In this document: in pieces, positions 1-7,802 of the stretch
Position numbering within the stretch: position 1 is the stretch's first letter
How the letters are laid out: the number at the start of each line of letters is the position of its first letter
DNA from: Oscillospiraceae bacterium
GTDB taxonomy: Bacteria; Bacillota; Clostridia; Oscillospirales; Oscillospiraceae
Assembly (NCBI GenBank): GCA_017395935.1
Contig: JAFQNL010000021.1
Span: forward strand, 1 to 45,243
DNA length: 45,243 nucleotides
Direction of reading: 5' to 3'
Notes under the pieces: model-generated
The model's database searches: none
What the model was told of the DNA's origin: nothing
The model's input: only the letters and a program-made list of their open reading frames with translations
Position numbers and translations under genes: made by a program

Positions 1-1
1 G

Positions 2-2383
2 ACCAAGGACGCTCCCAAGGAGCACTTCACCCTCGGCATCACCGACGACGTGACCTACCTGTCTCTGGAAGAGAAGCCCGCTCCCAACACTGCCGCTGAG
101 GGCACTGTTGAGGTCAAGTTCTGGGGTCTGGGCGGCGACGGTACCGTTGGCGCCAACAAGAACTCCATCAAGATTATCGGCGACCATACCGACAAGTATG
201 TTCAGGCATACTTCCAGTATGACTCCAAGAAGACCGGCGGCGTGACCGTCTCCCACCTGCGCTTCGGCGACAAGCCCATCCGCAGCCCCTACTACATCAA
301 CAAGGCCGACTTCGTCGCCTGCCACAACCCCTCCTACATCACCAAGCACTTCCGCATCGTCAACGACATCAAGGACGGCGGCACCTTCCTGGTCAACAGC
401 CAGTGGACCTTCGAAGAGCTGGAAGCCCAGCTGTCCGCTGAGAGCAAGAAGTACATCTATGATCACAAGATCAACCTGTACATGATCAACGCCATTGACC
501 TGGCTGCCAAGGTCGGCATGGGCAAGCGCACCAACACCGTCCTCCAGTCCGCCTTCTTCGCTCTGGCCAACGTGCTCCCCGCTGAGGACGCCATCCAGTA
601 CATGAAGGACGCTGCCAAGTACTCCTATGCCAAGAAGGGCATGGACGTTGTCCAGAAGAACTGGGACGCCATCGACGCCGGCGCTACCGCTTTCGTCAAG
701 TGCGAGATTCCCGAGTCCTGGGCCAACCCCGCTCCCGATGCCGAGCCCGCCGAGCTGTCCGGCCGTCCCGACACCGTCAAGCTGGTCAAGACCGTCCTGA
801 AGCCCATCAACCAGATGAACGGCTCTCGTCTGCCCGTCTCCGCTTTCGCTGACATGGCCGACGGTACCTTCGCCAACGGTGCTTCCGCTTACGAAAAGCG
901 CGGCGTCGCCGTCAACGTCGTTAAGTGGGATCCCACCAAGTGCGTCCAGTGCAACCAGTGCGCCTTCGTCTGCCCCCATGCTACTCTGCGTCCCTATGCT
1001 CTGGATGCTGCCGAGCAGGCTGCCGCTCCCGAGGGCATGAAGATGGTCGACTTCAAGGTCGGCAAGGGCAAGGGCGTTTACAAGTACGCTCTGGCCGTCT
1101 CCCCTCTGGACTGCATGGGCTGCGGCGTTTGCGTTACCAAGTGCCCCACCAAGAGCCTGGAAATGGTTCCCATGGAGTCTCAGCTGCATGAGCAGCCCGT
1201 CTTCGACTACTGCGTGGACAAGGTCTCCGTCAAGGAAGAGCTGGTCGACACCACCGTCAAGGGCTCTCAGTTCCAGACTCCCCTGCTGGAGTTCTCCGGC
1301 TCCTGCGCCGGCTGCGCCGAGTCTACCTATGCTCGCGTGATCACCCAGCTCTTCGGCGATCGGATGTTCATCTCCAACGCCACCGGCTGCTCCTCCATCT
1401 GGGGCGGCACCGCTGCTACCTCTCCCTACACCGTCAACAAGGAAGGCAAGGGTCCCGCTTGGGCCAACTCCCTGTTCGAGGACAACGCCGAGCACGGTCT
1501 GGGTATGTACTATGGCCAGAAGGCCATCCGTGACGCTCTGAAGGTCAAGGTCGAGGCTCTGGCTGAGACTGCTTCCGACGAGCTCAAGGCTGCCATCGCT
1601 GCCTGGCTGGAGACCTATGACTCCTCCGCCAAGAACCAGGCTCCCACCAAGGCTCTGATCGCTGCTCTGGAAGCTTGCGGCTGCGAGGCCAGCAAGGCTA
1701 TCCTGGCTCAGAAGGACTATCTGAACAAGAAGTCCTGCTGGATCTTCGGCGGCGACGGCTGGGCTTACGACATCGGCTACGGCGGTGTTGACCACGTTCT
1801 GGCTTCCGGCGAGGACGTCAACATCTTCGTCTTCGATACCGAGGTCTATTCCAACACCGGCGGCCAGGCTTCCAAGGCTACCAACATCGGCGCTGTCGCT
1901 CAGTTCGCTGCCGCCGGTAAGGCCATCGCCAAGAAGAGCCTGTCCGAGATCCAGATGCAGTACGGCTACGTCTATGTGGCTCAGGTTGCTATGGGCGCCG
2001 ATCCCAACCAGCTGATGAAGGCTATCGTTGAGGCCGAAGCTTACAATGGTCCCTCCCTGATCATTGGCTACAGCCCCTGCGAGCTGCACTCCATCAAGGG
2101 CGGCATGACCAACTGCCAGAACGAGATGAAGCGCGCCGTTGACTGCGGCTACTGGAACCTGTTCCGCTTCAACCCCGCTCTGAAGGCAGAGGGCAAGAAC
2201 CCCTTCACTCTGGACTCCAAGGAGCCCAAGCCCGGCTATCGTGACTTCATGATGGGCGAGGCCCGCTACGCTGCTCTGACCCGCTCCTTCCCCGAGCGTG
2301 CTGAACAGCTGTTCAAGAAGGCTGAAGAGACTGCCGCTGCTCGCTATGAGCATCTGAAGAAGCTGGGCGACCTGTACGGCTAA
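2..2383 (+). CDS. nifJ: Pyruvate:ferredoxin (flavodoxin) oxidoreductase, 3' part
   Basis: This is the C-terminal 793 residues of an enzyme of about 1,180; the reading frame is open at the left edge of the window, so the true start lies outside. The enzyme oxidatively decarboxylates pyruvate to acetyl-CoA and CO2 in the cytoplasm, with electrons going to ferredoxin or flavodoxin. Two 4Fe-4S clusters are visible as CVQCNQCAFVCPH and CMGCGVCVTKCP. The C-terminal thiamine-diphosphate domain shows SGSCAGCAES, GDGWAYDIGYGG and DTEVYSNTGGQASKAT. Codon use is strongly biased (many GCT, GTT and CTG), as in the thiolase gene at 31.9 kb, which suggests very high expression. A GC-rich hairpin follows the stop codon. 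Acetyl-CoA from this enzyme would feed that thiolase. Identity is secure; only the N-terminal domains cannot be seen. Confidence 0.97.
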   Translation, partial: TKDAPKEHFTLGITDDVTYLSLEEKPAPNTAAEGTVEVKFWGLGGDGTVGANKNSIKIIGDHTDKYVQAYFQYDSKKTGGVTVSHLRFGDKPIRSPYYINKADFVACHNPSYITKHFRIVNDIKDGGTFLVNSQWTFEELEAQLSAESKKYIYDHKINLYMINAIDLAAKVGMGKRTNTVLQSAFFALANVLPAEDAIQYMKDAAKYSYAKKGMDVVQKNWDAIDAGATAFVKCEIPESWANPAPDAEPAELSGRPDTVKLVKTVLKPINQMNGSRLPVSAFADMADGTFANGASAYEKRGVAVNVVKWDPTKCVQCNQCAFVCPHATLRPYALDAAEQAAAPEGMKMVDFKVGKGKGVYKYALAVSPLDCMGCGVCVTKCPTKSLEMVPMESQLHEQPVFDYCVDKVSVKEELVDTTVKGSQFQTPLLEFSGSCAGCAESTYARVITQLFGDRMFISNATGCSSIWGGTAATSPYTVNKEGKGPAWANSLFEDNAEHGLGMYYGQKAIRDALKVKVEALAETASDELKAAIAAWLETYDSSAKNQAPTKALIAALEACGCEASKAILAQKDYLNKKSCWIFGGDGWAYDIGYGGVDHVLASGEDVNIFVFDTEVYSNTGGQASKATNIGAVAQFAAAGKAIAKKSLSEIQMQYGYVYVAQVAMGADPNQLMKAIVEAEAYNGPSLIIGYSPCELHSIKGGMTNCQNEMKRAVDCGYWNLFRFNPALKAEGKNPFTLDSKEPKPGYRDFMMGEARYAALTRSFPERAEQLFKKAEETAAARYEHLKKLGDLYG

Positions 2384-2422
2384 TTGTCCGGACAAGTCCC
2401 TGACTGATCCTTAACTGATCCG

Positions 2423-2448
2423 ACCGCCTCCCCTTCGGGGGAGGCGGT
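2423..2448 (+). terminator. Hairpin after nifJ
   Basis: A perfect 11-bp stem with a TTCG loop begins 40 bases after the nifJ stop. It has no clear T-run, so it may act as a 3'-end-stabilising hairpin or a weak terminator. Confidence 0.55.
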
Positions 2449-2490
2449 TCGTGTATCGGCTGAAATATCGAGAAAGAAGGGCGCTGCCTC

Positions 2491-2847
2491 TTGAAAACCA
2501 TTTTCCAGCGGCTCCACCGCACCGCATGGGTGGCCTTTACCGTCATGACTGTGCTCATGCTCCTCTGCCTGACCATGTTCGGCCACTGGCCAGCTATTAT
2601 GGTCCTTATGTGGGTCATCTCGCTGTCTCTGATGGTCATGGTGCTCATCGGCTGTATCTTCAAAAATGTATACGGCCATTTCCAGCGGGGAGAATACGGC
2701 AAGATCCTCCTGCGCTATCTGATCTCCTGTCTGGCCGTCTTTGGTCTGCTCACCTGTCTGGATATGACGGTGGGCGAGATCGCGTGGCTGGGCAATACTC
2801 AGGCCGCTCTTATCTTCGGCTGTCTGGGTCTGTACGCCCGGCCCTGA
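2491..2847 (+). CDS. Small multi-pass membrane protein, unknown function
   Basis: A 118-residue protein that starts with TTG, with a purine-rich Shine-Dalgarno (AGAAAGAAGG) 10 bases upstream. It is very hydrophobic: about four membrane segments can be seen, roughly at residues 11-32, 34-54, 72-90 and 98-115, separated by a short basic loop (KNVYGHFQRGEYGK). No enzyme or transporter motif was recognised. It sits alone between the nifJ hairpin and a strong terminator. The coding call rests on the RBS, the clean hydrophobic pattern and the exact fit between two hairpins. Function is unknown. Confidence 0.7.
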   Translation: MKTIFQRLHRTAWVAFTVMTVLMLLCLTMFGHWPAIMVLMWVISLSLMVMVLIGCIFKNVYGHFQRGEYGKILLRYLISCLAVFGLLTCLDMTVGEIAWLGNTQAALIFGCLGLYARP

Positions 2848-2865
2848 TGCCCAAACAATTTCTGT

Positions 2866-2913
2866 CGCCTTCCGGAAACGCCCCTATTCAGGCCGATCCG
2901 GAAGGCGTTTTTT
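2866..2913. terminator. Intrinsic terminator between convergent genes
   Basis: A 10-bp perfect stem (CGCCTTCCGG with CCGGAAGGCG) is followed by TTTTTT. It ends the small membrane-protein gene on the plus strand and lies 4 bases from the end of the convergent ZIP gene, so it may serve both. Confidence 0.85.
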
Positions 2914-2917
2914 CTGT

Positions 2918-3664
2918 TCAGCCCAGCGCCACATCCAGCGCCATCATCAGAGTAAAACCCAGCGCGAAGCAGGCCGTTCCTCCGTGGTCCCCCTCCTGTC
3001 GGGCCAGAGCGGGGATCAACTCCTCCACTACTACAAAGAGCATGGCGCCGGCGGCAAAACTGAGCATCCACGGCAGCGTGGGGATGAGCAGCCCGGCCAG
3101 CCAGAGGGTAAGTCCCGCCCCCAGCGGCTCCACCACTCCGGAAAGGGCGCCGGCCAGAAAACCGGACCATCGGCTGGAGCCGGCGCTGGTCATGGGCAGG
3201 GAGATAATGGCTCCCTCCGGGATATTCTGTACGGCAATCCCCAGCGAGAGGGCTACCGTCCCGGCCGAAGAGAGGCCAGGGTCTCCGGCCAGCAGTCCGG
3301 CGCAGACCGCCCCTACCGCCATCCCTTCTGGAAAGTTATGGAGGGTGACGGCAAAGGTGAGCCGGCTGCCGGAAAGGCTCTCCCGGACGGGCACCACCCG
3401 GTCCAGCCCGGCCAGGAAGAGCAGGCCCAGCCAGAATCCGGCCGAGGCGGGAAGAAAGGCCATAGCGCCCAGCTCTGCCGAGCGCTCCATGGCCGGAATG
3501 AGCAGGCTCCAGATAGAGGCTGCCGTCATGACTCCGGCGGCGAAGCCGGAGAGGGCCCGATGCAGGCGGTGGGAGATCCCGCCGGGCAGAAAGAAAACGG
3601 CAGCTGAGCCCAGAACCGTGCCAAGAAGAGGAAGAAGAATACAAAAAGCGACAAATCCAGCCAT
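2918..3664 (-). CDS. ZIP-family divalent metal transporter
   Basis: A 248-residue integral membrane protein of the ZIP (ZupT/GufA-like) family, which imports zinc, iron or other divalent metals. Eight membrane segments fit the hydrophobicity pattern. The two metal-binding signatures are visible: HNFPEGMAVG in TM4 and QNIPEGAI in TM5, where many relatives have HNIPEG. The start ATG has a strong AAAGGAGG 6 bases upstream. The gene is divergent from the flavodoxin-like gene. No metalloregulator box was recognised in the 109-bp divergent region. The family call is firm; the metal cannot be read from the sequence. Confidence 0.9.
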   Translation of the reverse strand: MAGFVAFCILLPLLGTVLGSAAVFFLPGGISHRLHRALSGFAAGVMTAASIWSLLIPAMERSAELGAMAFLPASAGFWLGLLFLAGLDRVVPVRESLSGSRLTFAVTLHNFPEGMAVGAVCAGLLAGDPGLSSAGTVALSLGIAVQNIPEGAIISLPMTSAGSSRWSGFLAGALSGVVEPLGAGLTLWLAGLLIPTLPWMLSFAAGAMLFVVVEELIPALARQEGDHGGTACFALGFTLMMALDVALG

Positions 3665-3716
3665 AAACGGCCTCCTTTTCGGAACAGATCGGAGCCCCCT
3701 TTCTCCCCGGTTCCCC

Positions 3717-3746
3717 TTGCCTTCCCGCCGGTTGAAATGCTATGAT
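3717..3746 (+). promoter_or_regulatory. Sigma-A promoter of the flavodoxin-like gene
   Basis: TTGCCT (3717-3722), an 18-bp spacer and TATGAT (3741-3746). The start codon is 28 bases downstream, behind AGGAGGT. Confidence 0.6.
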
Positions 3747-3773
3747 AAAAGAAAAAGCACAGGAGGTAGTCTC

Positions 3774-4403
3774 ATGAACGTTCTTCTTATCAACGGCAGT
3801 CCCAACGAACGGGGCTGTACCTACACCGCACTGAAGGAAGTGGAAAAAACCCTCAACGCCAACGGCGTCACCACCCAGCTTATCTGGCTGGGAGCCCGGC
3901 CGGTGGCCGGCTGTATTGCCTGCGGCAAGTGCCGGGAGGAGGGGCATCGGGGCCAGTGCGTCTTTGAGGACGCGGTCAACCAGATCTCTGCCCATCTGGA
4001 TCAGGTGGACGGCATGGTGGTGGGCTCCCCTGTATACTATTCCAGTGCCTCTGGCCAGGTGACCGCTTTTCTGGACCGTCTTTTCTATACCTGCGGCAGC
4101 CGGATGGCCGGCAAGCTGGGCGCCTGCGTGGTTTCCTGCCGCCGGGGCGGCGGAACGGCCACCTTTGACCAGCTCAACAAGTACTTTGCCATGAACAATA
4201 TGCCCATCGTCACCTCCCAGTACTGGAATCAGGTCCACGGCAGCAAGCCGGAGGATCTGCTGGAGGATTCCGAAGGTTTGCAGACCATGCGCACGCTGGG
4301 CCAGAACATGGCCTGGCTGCTCAAGTGCATTCAGGCCGGCCGGGAGGCCGGAATCGGTCTGCCGGAATACGAGACCAAGATCTGGACCAACTTTGTCCGC
4401 TGA
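3774..4403 (+). CDS. Flavodoxin-fold NAD(P)H-dependent FMN reductase family protein
   Basis: A 209-residue cytoplasmic protein. The start is the ATG behind AGGAGGT at 3761; the same frame stays open far upstream but that part is not coding. The N-terminus MNVLLINGSPNERGCTYTAL is the FMN phosphate-binding strand-loop of the flavodoxin fold. GSPVYYSSASGQVTAFLDR is the second flavin-contacting loop. GCIACGKC near residue 46 is the cysteine cluster seen in iron-sulfur flavoproteins and related reductases. Such proteins transfer electrons from NAD(P)H or ferredoxin to quinones, nitro compounds or unknown acceptors. It appears monocistronic. The family is secure, the substrate unknown. Confidence 0.88.
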   Translation: MNVLLINGSPNERGCTYTALKEVEKTLNANGVTTQLIWLGARPVAGCIACGKCREEGHRGQCVFEDAVNQISAHLDQVDGMVVGSPVYYSSASGQVTAFLDRLFYTCGSRMAGKLGACVVSCRRGGGTATFDQLNKYFAMNNMPIVTSQYWNQVHGSKPEDLLEDSEGLQTMRTLGQNMAWLLKCIQAGREAGIGLPEYETKIWTNFVR

Positions 4404-4423
4404 GGCCGGGCTCTCCCGGTAAC

Positions 4424-4443
4424 GTTGCAGTATTTGCTGCAAC
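4424..4443. promoter_or_regulatory. Inverted repeat GTTGCAG-N6-CTGCAAC
   Basis: Perfect 7-bp arms 20 bases after the flavodoxin-like stop, with a further half-site-like ATGCAAC just downstream. No T-run follows, so an operator for the lysis cassette is more likely than a terminator. The binding protein is unknown. Confidence 0.35.
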
Positions 4444-4527
4444 TATGCAACTTTGCCCAAATCTCCCTCTCCTTTTGACGGAGTAAACATTTACTTGCAT
4501 ATCGATTTTTTCTCTTATGGCATATGA

Positions 4528-4587
4528 TGAGCCTGCAGGGAGGCCCCGGAGCAGATCCGGACGGCCCTCCCGGCAGGCTCATTTTTT
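4528..4587 (+). terminator. Terminator-like hairpin directly before the holin RBS
   Basis: TGAGCCTGC (4528-4536) pairs with GCAGGCTCA (4573-4581). Further pairing between AGGGAGGCC and GGCCCTCCC lies inside, and TTTTTT follows. It lies 20 bases before the holin start codon, so it either ends transcripts coming from the flavodoxin-like gene or attenuates the lysis cassette. Confidence 0.7.
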
Positions 4588-4607
4588 ATACCAAGGAGGA
4601 AAGACTT

Positions 4608-4850
4608 ATGAACGTAACCATGGACACCATCGTGCGCACCGCCCTTCTGCTGCTGGCGCTGATCAATCAGCTCCTCTCCGCCGCGGGTGTGGCGGTTCTG
4701 CCCATCGAGGACAGTCAGCTGGAGAGTCTCATCACCACTGCCGCCACCATCGCCGCCAGCCTCTGGAGCTGGTGGAAGAACAACAGCTTTACCCGGGCAG
4801 CCTGTCTGGCCGACCAGGAGCTCCGCCGTCTGAAGGAGGCCGGCCTATGA
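4608..4850 (+). CDS. Phage-type holin (SPP1-like family)
   Basis: An 80-residue protein that starts at the ATG behind AAGGAGGA (4593-4600). It has two hydrophobic segments, near residues 8-30 and 42-55, joined by a short acidic turn (IEDSQLES). A WSWWKNNSFT junction and a charged C-terminal tail follow, which is the usual plan of short phage holins. Holins make membrane lesions that release an endolysin. The stop codon overlaps the endolysin start (ATGA), so the two are translationally coupled. No capsid, tail or integrase gene is nearby, so this is an isolated lysis cassette. The family call rests on layout and context and is fairly confident. Confidence 0.8.
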   Translation: MNVTMDTIVRTALLLLALINQLLSAAGVAVLPIEDSQLESLITTAATIAASLWSWWKNNSFTRAACLADQELRRLKEAGL

Positions 4851-5899
4851 GCACGATTTACGGAATCGACGTGTCGGCCTATCAGGGCGTTATCGACTGG
4901 AGACAGGTAAAGCAGGCCGGCTGCCGCCACAGCGTGATCAAGATCACCCGAAAGGACCTGTTGCCCGACCGGCAATTCCGGGCCAATCTGGCCGGCTGCC
5001 GACGAGAAGGCATTGGCTGGTCCGTCTACCGCTATGTCTATGAGCAGACGGAGGCGGAGGCGGAGCGGGCTATGGCAGCTGTCATCCGACTGCTGAGAGA
5101 GGAGGGCGTCACCGGCGGCGTCCGGATCTGGTGGGATGTGGAAGACGAGTCGATCCGGCCCCGGACGGCGGCGGAAAAGGCCGCCTTCTCCCGGAGCATT
5201 CTGGCCGCTCAGCGGAGCGCCGAGCGGGCCGGCTTTTTCTTCGGCGTCTACTGCAATCTCTTCTGGTACCGATCCGTGCTGGATCATCGGACGCTCACCT
5301 GCCCCTTCTGGGTGGCCCGATATCCCCTGTTGGGCCAGGTAGACTTTGGCTCCGTCCCTAACTCGGTGGCCCGACCCGATATTATCCAGCCCCTCTGGGG
5401 CTGGCAGTACAGCAGCAAGGGGAGAATTGACGGCATTGAGGGCAGTGTGGATCTCAACGAGATCTATCTGCAGGAGGACCTGCTCAGCCAGAGCGCCTCT
5501 GACAAGGGCCAGCCCATCCGGCGCTTTCAGCGCTGGATGAAAGAGCAGGGGGAGGCCAGTCTTGCCGCCGACGGTATCTTCGGTCCACAGAGCAGAAAAA
5601 GCGCCATCCGGGTCCTTCAGCGTCAGCTCAACCGGCTCTACCGGGCCCGACTGGCAGTGGACGGTATCTTTGGCCCCAGAACGGAGGCCGCGCTGGTCAC
5701 GCTGGGCCGGGGCAGCCAGGGCGATCTGGTCCTACTGCTGCAGGGTCTGCTCTATGCTGCCGGCGAGGACCCCAGGGGGCTGGACGGCATTTTGGGCCGG
5801 GACACGGAGGCCGCCCTCCGCGCCTTCCAGAAAAAGAGGGGCCTTTCCGTTGACGGTCTGGCAGGCAAAAAGAGCTTCCGGGCCCTGCTGAACGCATAA
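4847..5899 (+). CDS. GH25 muramidase (endolysin) with C-terminal peptidoglycan-binding repeats
   Basis: A 350-residue protein starting at the ATG that overlaps the holin stop. Residues 1 to about 200 are a glycoside hydrolase family 25 lysozyme that cleaves the MurNAc-GlcNAc bond. GIDVSAYQGVIDW carries the first catalytic-site Asp and WWDVED the Asp-x-Glu pair. QYSSKGRIDGIEGSVDLN is the usual end of the catalytic domain. Residues about 210-350 carry PG_binding_1-type repeats, seen three times as DGIFGPQSRKSA, DGIFGPRTEAAL and DGILGRDTEAALRAFQ. There is no signal peptide, consistent with holin-dependent export. The fold call is secure; whether it serves a lost phage or a host function is open. 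Confidence 0.92.
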   Translation: MSTIYGIDVSAYQGVIDWRQVKQAGCRHSVIKITRKDLLPDRQFRANLAGCRREGIGWSVYRYVYEQTEAEAERAMAAVIRLLREEGVTGGVRIWWDVEDESIRPRTAAEKAAFSRSILAAQRSAERAGFFFGVYCNLFWYRSVLDHRTLTCPFWVARYPLLGQVDFGSVPNSVARPDIIQPLWGWQYSSKGRIDGIEGSVDLNEIYLQEDLLSQSASDKGQPIRRFQRWMKEQGEASLAADGIFGPQSRKSAIRVLQRQLNRLYRARLAVDGIFGPRTEAALVTLGRGSQGDLVLLLQGLLYAAGEDPRGLDGILGRDTEAALRAFQKKRGLSVDGLAGKKSFRALLNA

Positions 5900-5905
5900 G
5901 GCAGA

Positions 5906-5929
5906 GGGGGAAGAAGACGCTCTTCCCCC
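5906..5929 (+). terminator. Hairpin after the endolysin gene
   Basis: GGGGGAAGA (5906-5914) pairs perfectly with TCTTCCCCC (5921-5929) just after the stop codon. It has no T-run and probably works together with the terminator at 5946-5990. Confidence 0.5.
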
Positions 5930-5945
5930 AGGCTGGAAGAAAACA

Positions 5946-5990
5946 AGCGCCCATCCCCAGCGGATCGACCGGGGACGGGCGCTGCTTTTT
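5946..5990. terminator. Bidirectional terminator between endolysin and kinase
   Basis: AGCGCCC (5946-5952) pairs with GGGCGCT (5977-5983), extended by TCCCC/GGGGA inside. The plus strand continues with TTTTT and the minus strand with a T-rich stretch, so it can end both convergent genes. Confidence 0.8.
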
Positions 5991-7092
5991 ATTCTGTTGA
6001 CTGCTGCTGGGGAATGACCAGCACAAAGCGGCTGCCCAGTCCCTCCCGGCTGGTAACCTCGATCCAGCCCTTGTGGCGCTGGGCGATCCAGTCGGCGATG
6101 GGCAGGCCCAGACCGGTGCCGCCGGTCTGGCGGTTCCGGGACTTGTCGGCCCGGTAAAAGCGGCGGAAGATCTGGCTCAGCTCCTCCCGGGGGATTCCGG
6201 CGCCGCTGTCGGTAACTGACAGCTGGGCAAGGCCGTTCTCCGCCCGGACACTCAGCTCTACCCGGCCTCCCCGGGGAGTATACTTCACTCCGTTATCCAC
6301 CAGCACCCGGAAGGCCTGCTTGATCAGCCGGGGGTCGGCCTGAGCCACCACCAGGGGCTGAGCCTGAAGGGCAACCTCCCGGCCGGTCTCCAGCAGATTG
6401 GTCTCCCGCCAGACCTCTTCGGCCATGGCGGACAGGTCCACCAGTTCAAAGGACACCGACTGAGTATCGTTGTCTCCCCGAGCCAGAAAGAGCAGCTGCT
6501 CCACCATCTGGGACATGGACTCCGACTCCTGCACAATGGCCTCAATGGCCTCCTGCCGGGTCTCGGGATCGTCCTTGCCCCACCGGTCCAGCAAATTGGC
6601 ATAGCCCCGGACAACCGAGATGGGGGTGCGCAGCTCATGAGAGACGTCGGAGACAAAGCGGGCCTGCGCCTGATAACCCCGGTCGATTCGCTCCAGCATA
6701 GCGTTGATGCTTCGGGTCAGGTCAGCCAGCTCCCGGCTGCCCTGAGGCAGGTTAATCCGCCGGTTCAGATGGGCTACATTGATCTTGTCCAGCCGGTCAA
6801 TCAGCCGGTCCAGATCCTTGGGGTCGGGGCTGGCTCCGGACAGGGCGTCTGCCGTCTCCCCGACCAGAAGCATGGGCTCCAGCATAGAGCGGATGAGCTT
6901 GCTGTTCTGATTCATGAACAGCAGCAGCACAATGAACTCGATCAGTCCCAAAATGGCGTAGGTGGCGGTATTAAATCCAAAAAAGAGGAAGATCAGCGCG
7001 TCCAGCAGGAGGAAACAGGCCAGATTCTGGAAGAAGAATCGGGTGGTAATCTGTCGGACGACGCTGTCCAGCGTTGCTTTTCGGTTGGGCAC
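5989..7092 (-). CDS. Two-component sensor histidine kinase
   Basis: A 367-residue inner-membrane kinase. The GTG at 7092 was chosen because GGAGGTGA lies 5 bases before it; an in-frame GTG three codons earlier overlaps that Shine-Dalgarno. Two adjacent membrane segments (about residues 18-58) come first, with almost no extracellular loop, so it probably senses a membrane or cytoplasmic signal. A HAMP-like linker follows, then HisKA with the phospho-acceptor His in FVSDVSHELRTP. The ATPase domain shows the N box LVDNGVKYTP, the G1 box VTDSGAGIP, the F box FYRADKSR and the G2 box GGTGLGL. It follows its regulator by 37 bases in the same operon. The stimulus is unknown. Confidence 0.93.
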   Translation of the reverse strand: MPNRKATLDSVVRQITTRFFFQNLACFLLLDALIFLFFGFNTATYAILGLIEFIVLLLFMNQNSKLIRSMLEPMLLVGETADALSGASPDPKDLDRLIDRLDKINVAHLNRRINLPQGSRELADLTRSINAMLERIDRGYQAQARFVSDVSHELRTPISVVRGYANLLDRWGKDDPETRQEAIEAIVQESESMSQMVEQLLFLARGDNDTQSVSFELVDLSAMAEEVWRETNLLETGREVALQAQPLVVAQADPRLIKQAFRVLVDNGVKYTPRGGRVELSVRAENGLAQLSVTDSGAGIPREELSQIFRRFYRADKSRNRQTGGTGLGLPIADWIAQRHKGWIEVTSREGLGSRFVLVIPQQQSTE

Positions 7093-7129
7093 AGGCCTCA
7101 CCTCCGGAAGAAAGTTCGGGCAGAGAGAC

Positions 7130-7798
7130 TCAGGTCCGCAGGATATATCCTACGCCCCGGACTGTCTCAATGGCGCGGCTGCCCACCTTATTGCGCAGAA
7201 AGCTGATGTACACGTCTACCGCGTTGGTCTCGCCCACATAGTCGTAGCCCCAGACCTGCTGGAGCAGCTGCTCCCGGGTAAAGACCCGGTTGGGATGCTC
7301 CATGAGAAAGCGCAGCAGATCAAACTCCCGGCGGGTGAGATTGACCGGCTCTCCTCCCTTGGTGAGGATATGGCCCTCCGGATCCATGACCAGATCTCCC
7401 GCCGTCAACAGCTCGGCCGGCTGCTGGCGCGTCTCCCGCTTGCGCAGGGCAGTGCGGATCCGGGCCAGCACCTCTTCTATGGCAAAGGGCTTGGTAATAT
7501 AGTCGTCTGCCCCCATATCCAGTCCGGCCACCTTGTCGGTAACGCCGTCCCGGGCGGTGAGCAGAATCACGGGGGTATAGCTTTTCTCCTCCCGGCGCAG
7601 GCGGCGCAGTACCTCCAGCCCCGACAAGCCCGGCAGCATCACGTCCAGCAGCACCAGATCAAACTCCCCGGACAGCGCCTTACTCAGTCCGGACGGGCCG
7701 TCAAAGCTCTTATCTGTCGCCCAGCCCTCATAGCGCAGCTCCAGCTCCAGCATTCGGGCCAGCTTTTCCTCGTCTTCTACGATCAGAATTCGTGCCAT
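7130..7798 (-). CDS. OmpR/PhoB-family response regulator
   Basis: A 222-residue DNA-binding regulator. The receiver domain (1 to about 118) shows the acidic pair in ILIVEDEE, the phosphorylated Asp in LVLLDVMLPG, the switch Thr in LLTARDGV and the Lys in YITKPF. The C-terminal winged helix (about 125-222) shows LTRREFDLLRFLMEHPNRVF and VWGYDYVGETNAVDVYISFLRNK, typical of OmpR/PhoB proteins. It starts 4 bases after the stop of the UBA/DUF4342 gene and precedes its kinase, so the three are one operon. Regulation of its own operon is plausible but no binding site was recognised. Confidence 0.95.
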   Translation of the reverse strand: MARILIVEDEEKLARMLELELRYEGWATDKSFDGPSGLSKALSGEFDLVLLDVMLPGLSGLEVLRRLRREEKSYTPVILLTARDGVTDKVAGLDMGADDYITKPFAIEEVLARIRTALRKRETRQQPAELLTAGDLVMDPEGHILTKGGEPVNLTRREFDLLRFLMEHPNRVFTREQLLQQVWGYDYVGETNAVDVYISFLRNKVGSRAIETVRGVGYILRT

Positions 7799-7802
7799 AT
7801 GG

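Noticed and set aside
2313-2702. Minus-strand frames across the nifJ terminator and the small membrane gene
   Set aside because: They span a hairpin and have unusual composition; the plus-strand gene shows an RBS and membrane segments.
2451-3773. Long open frame upstream of the flavodoxin-like start
   Set aside because: It runs through the small membrane-protein gene and antisense to the ZIP gene with basic, repetitive composition; the real start at 3774 has a promoter and an RBS.
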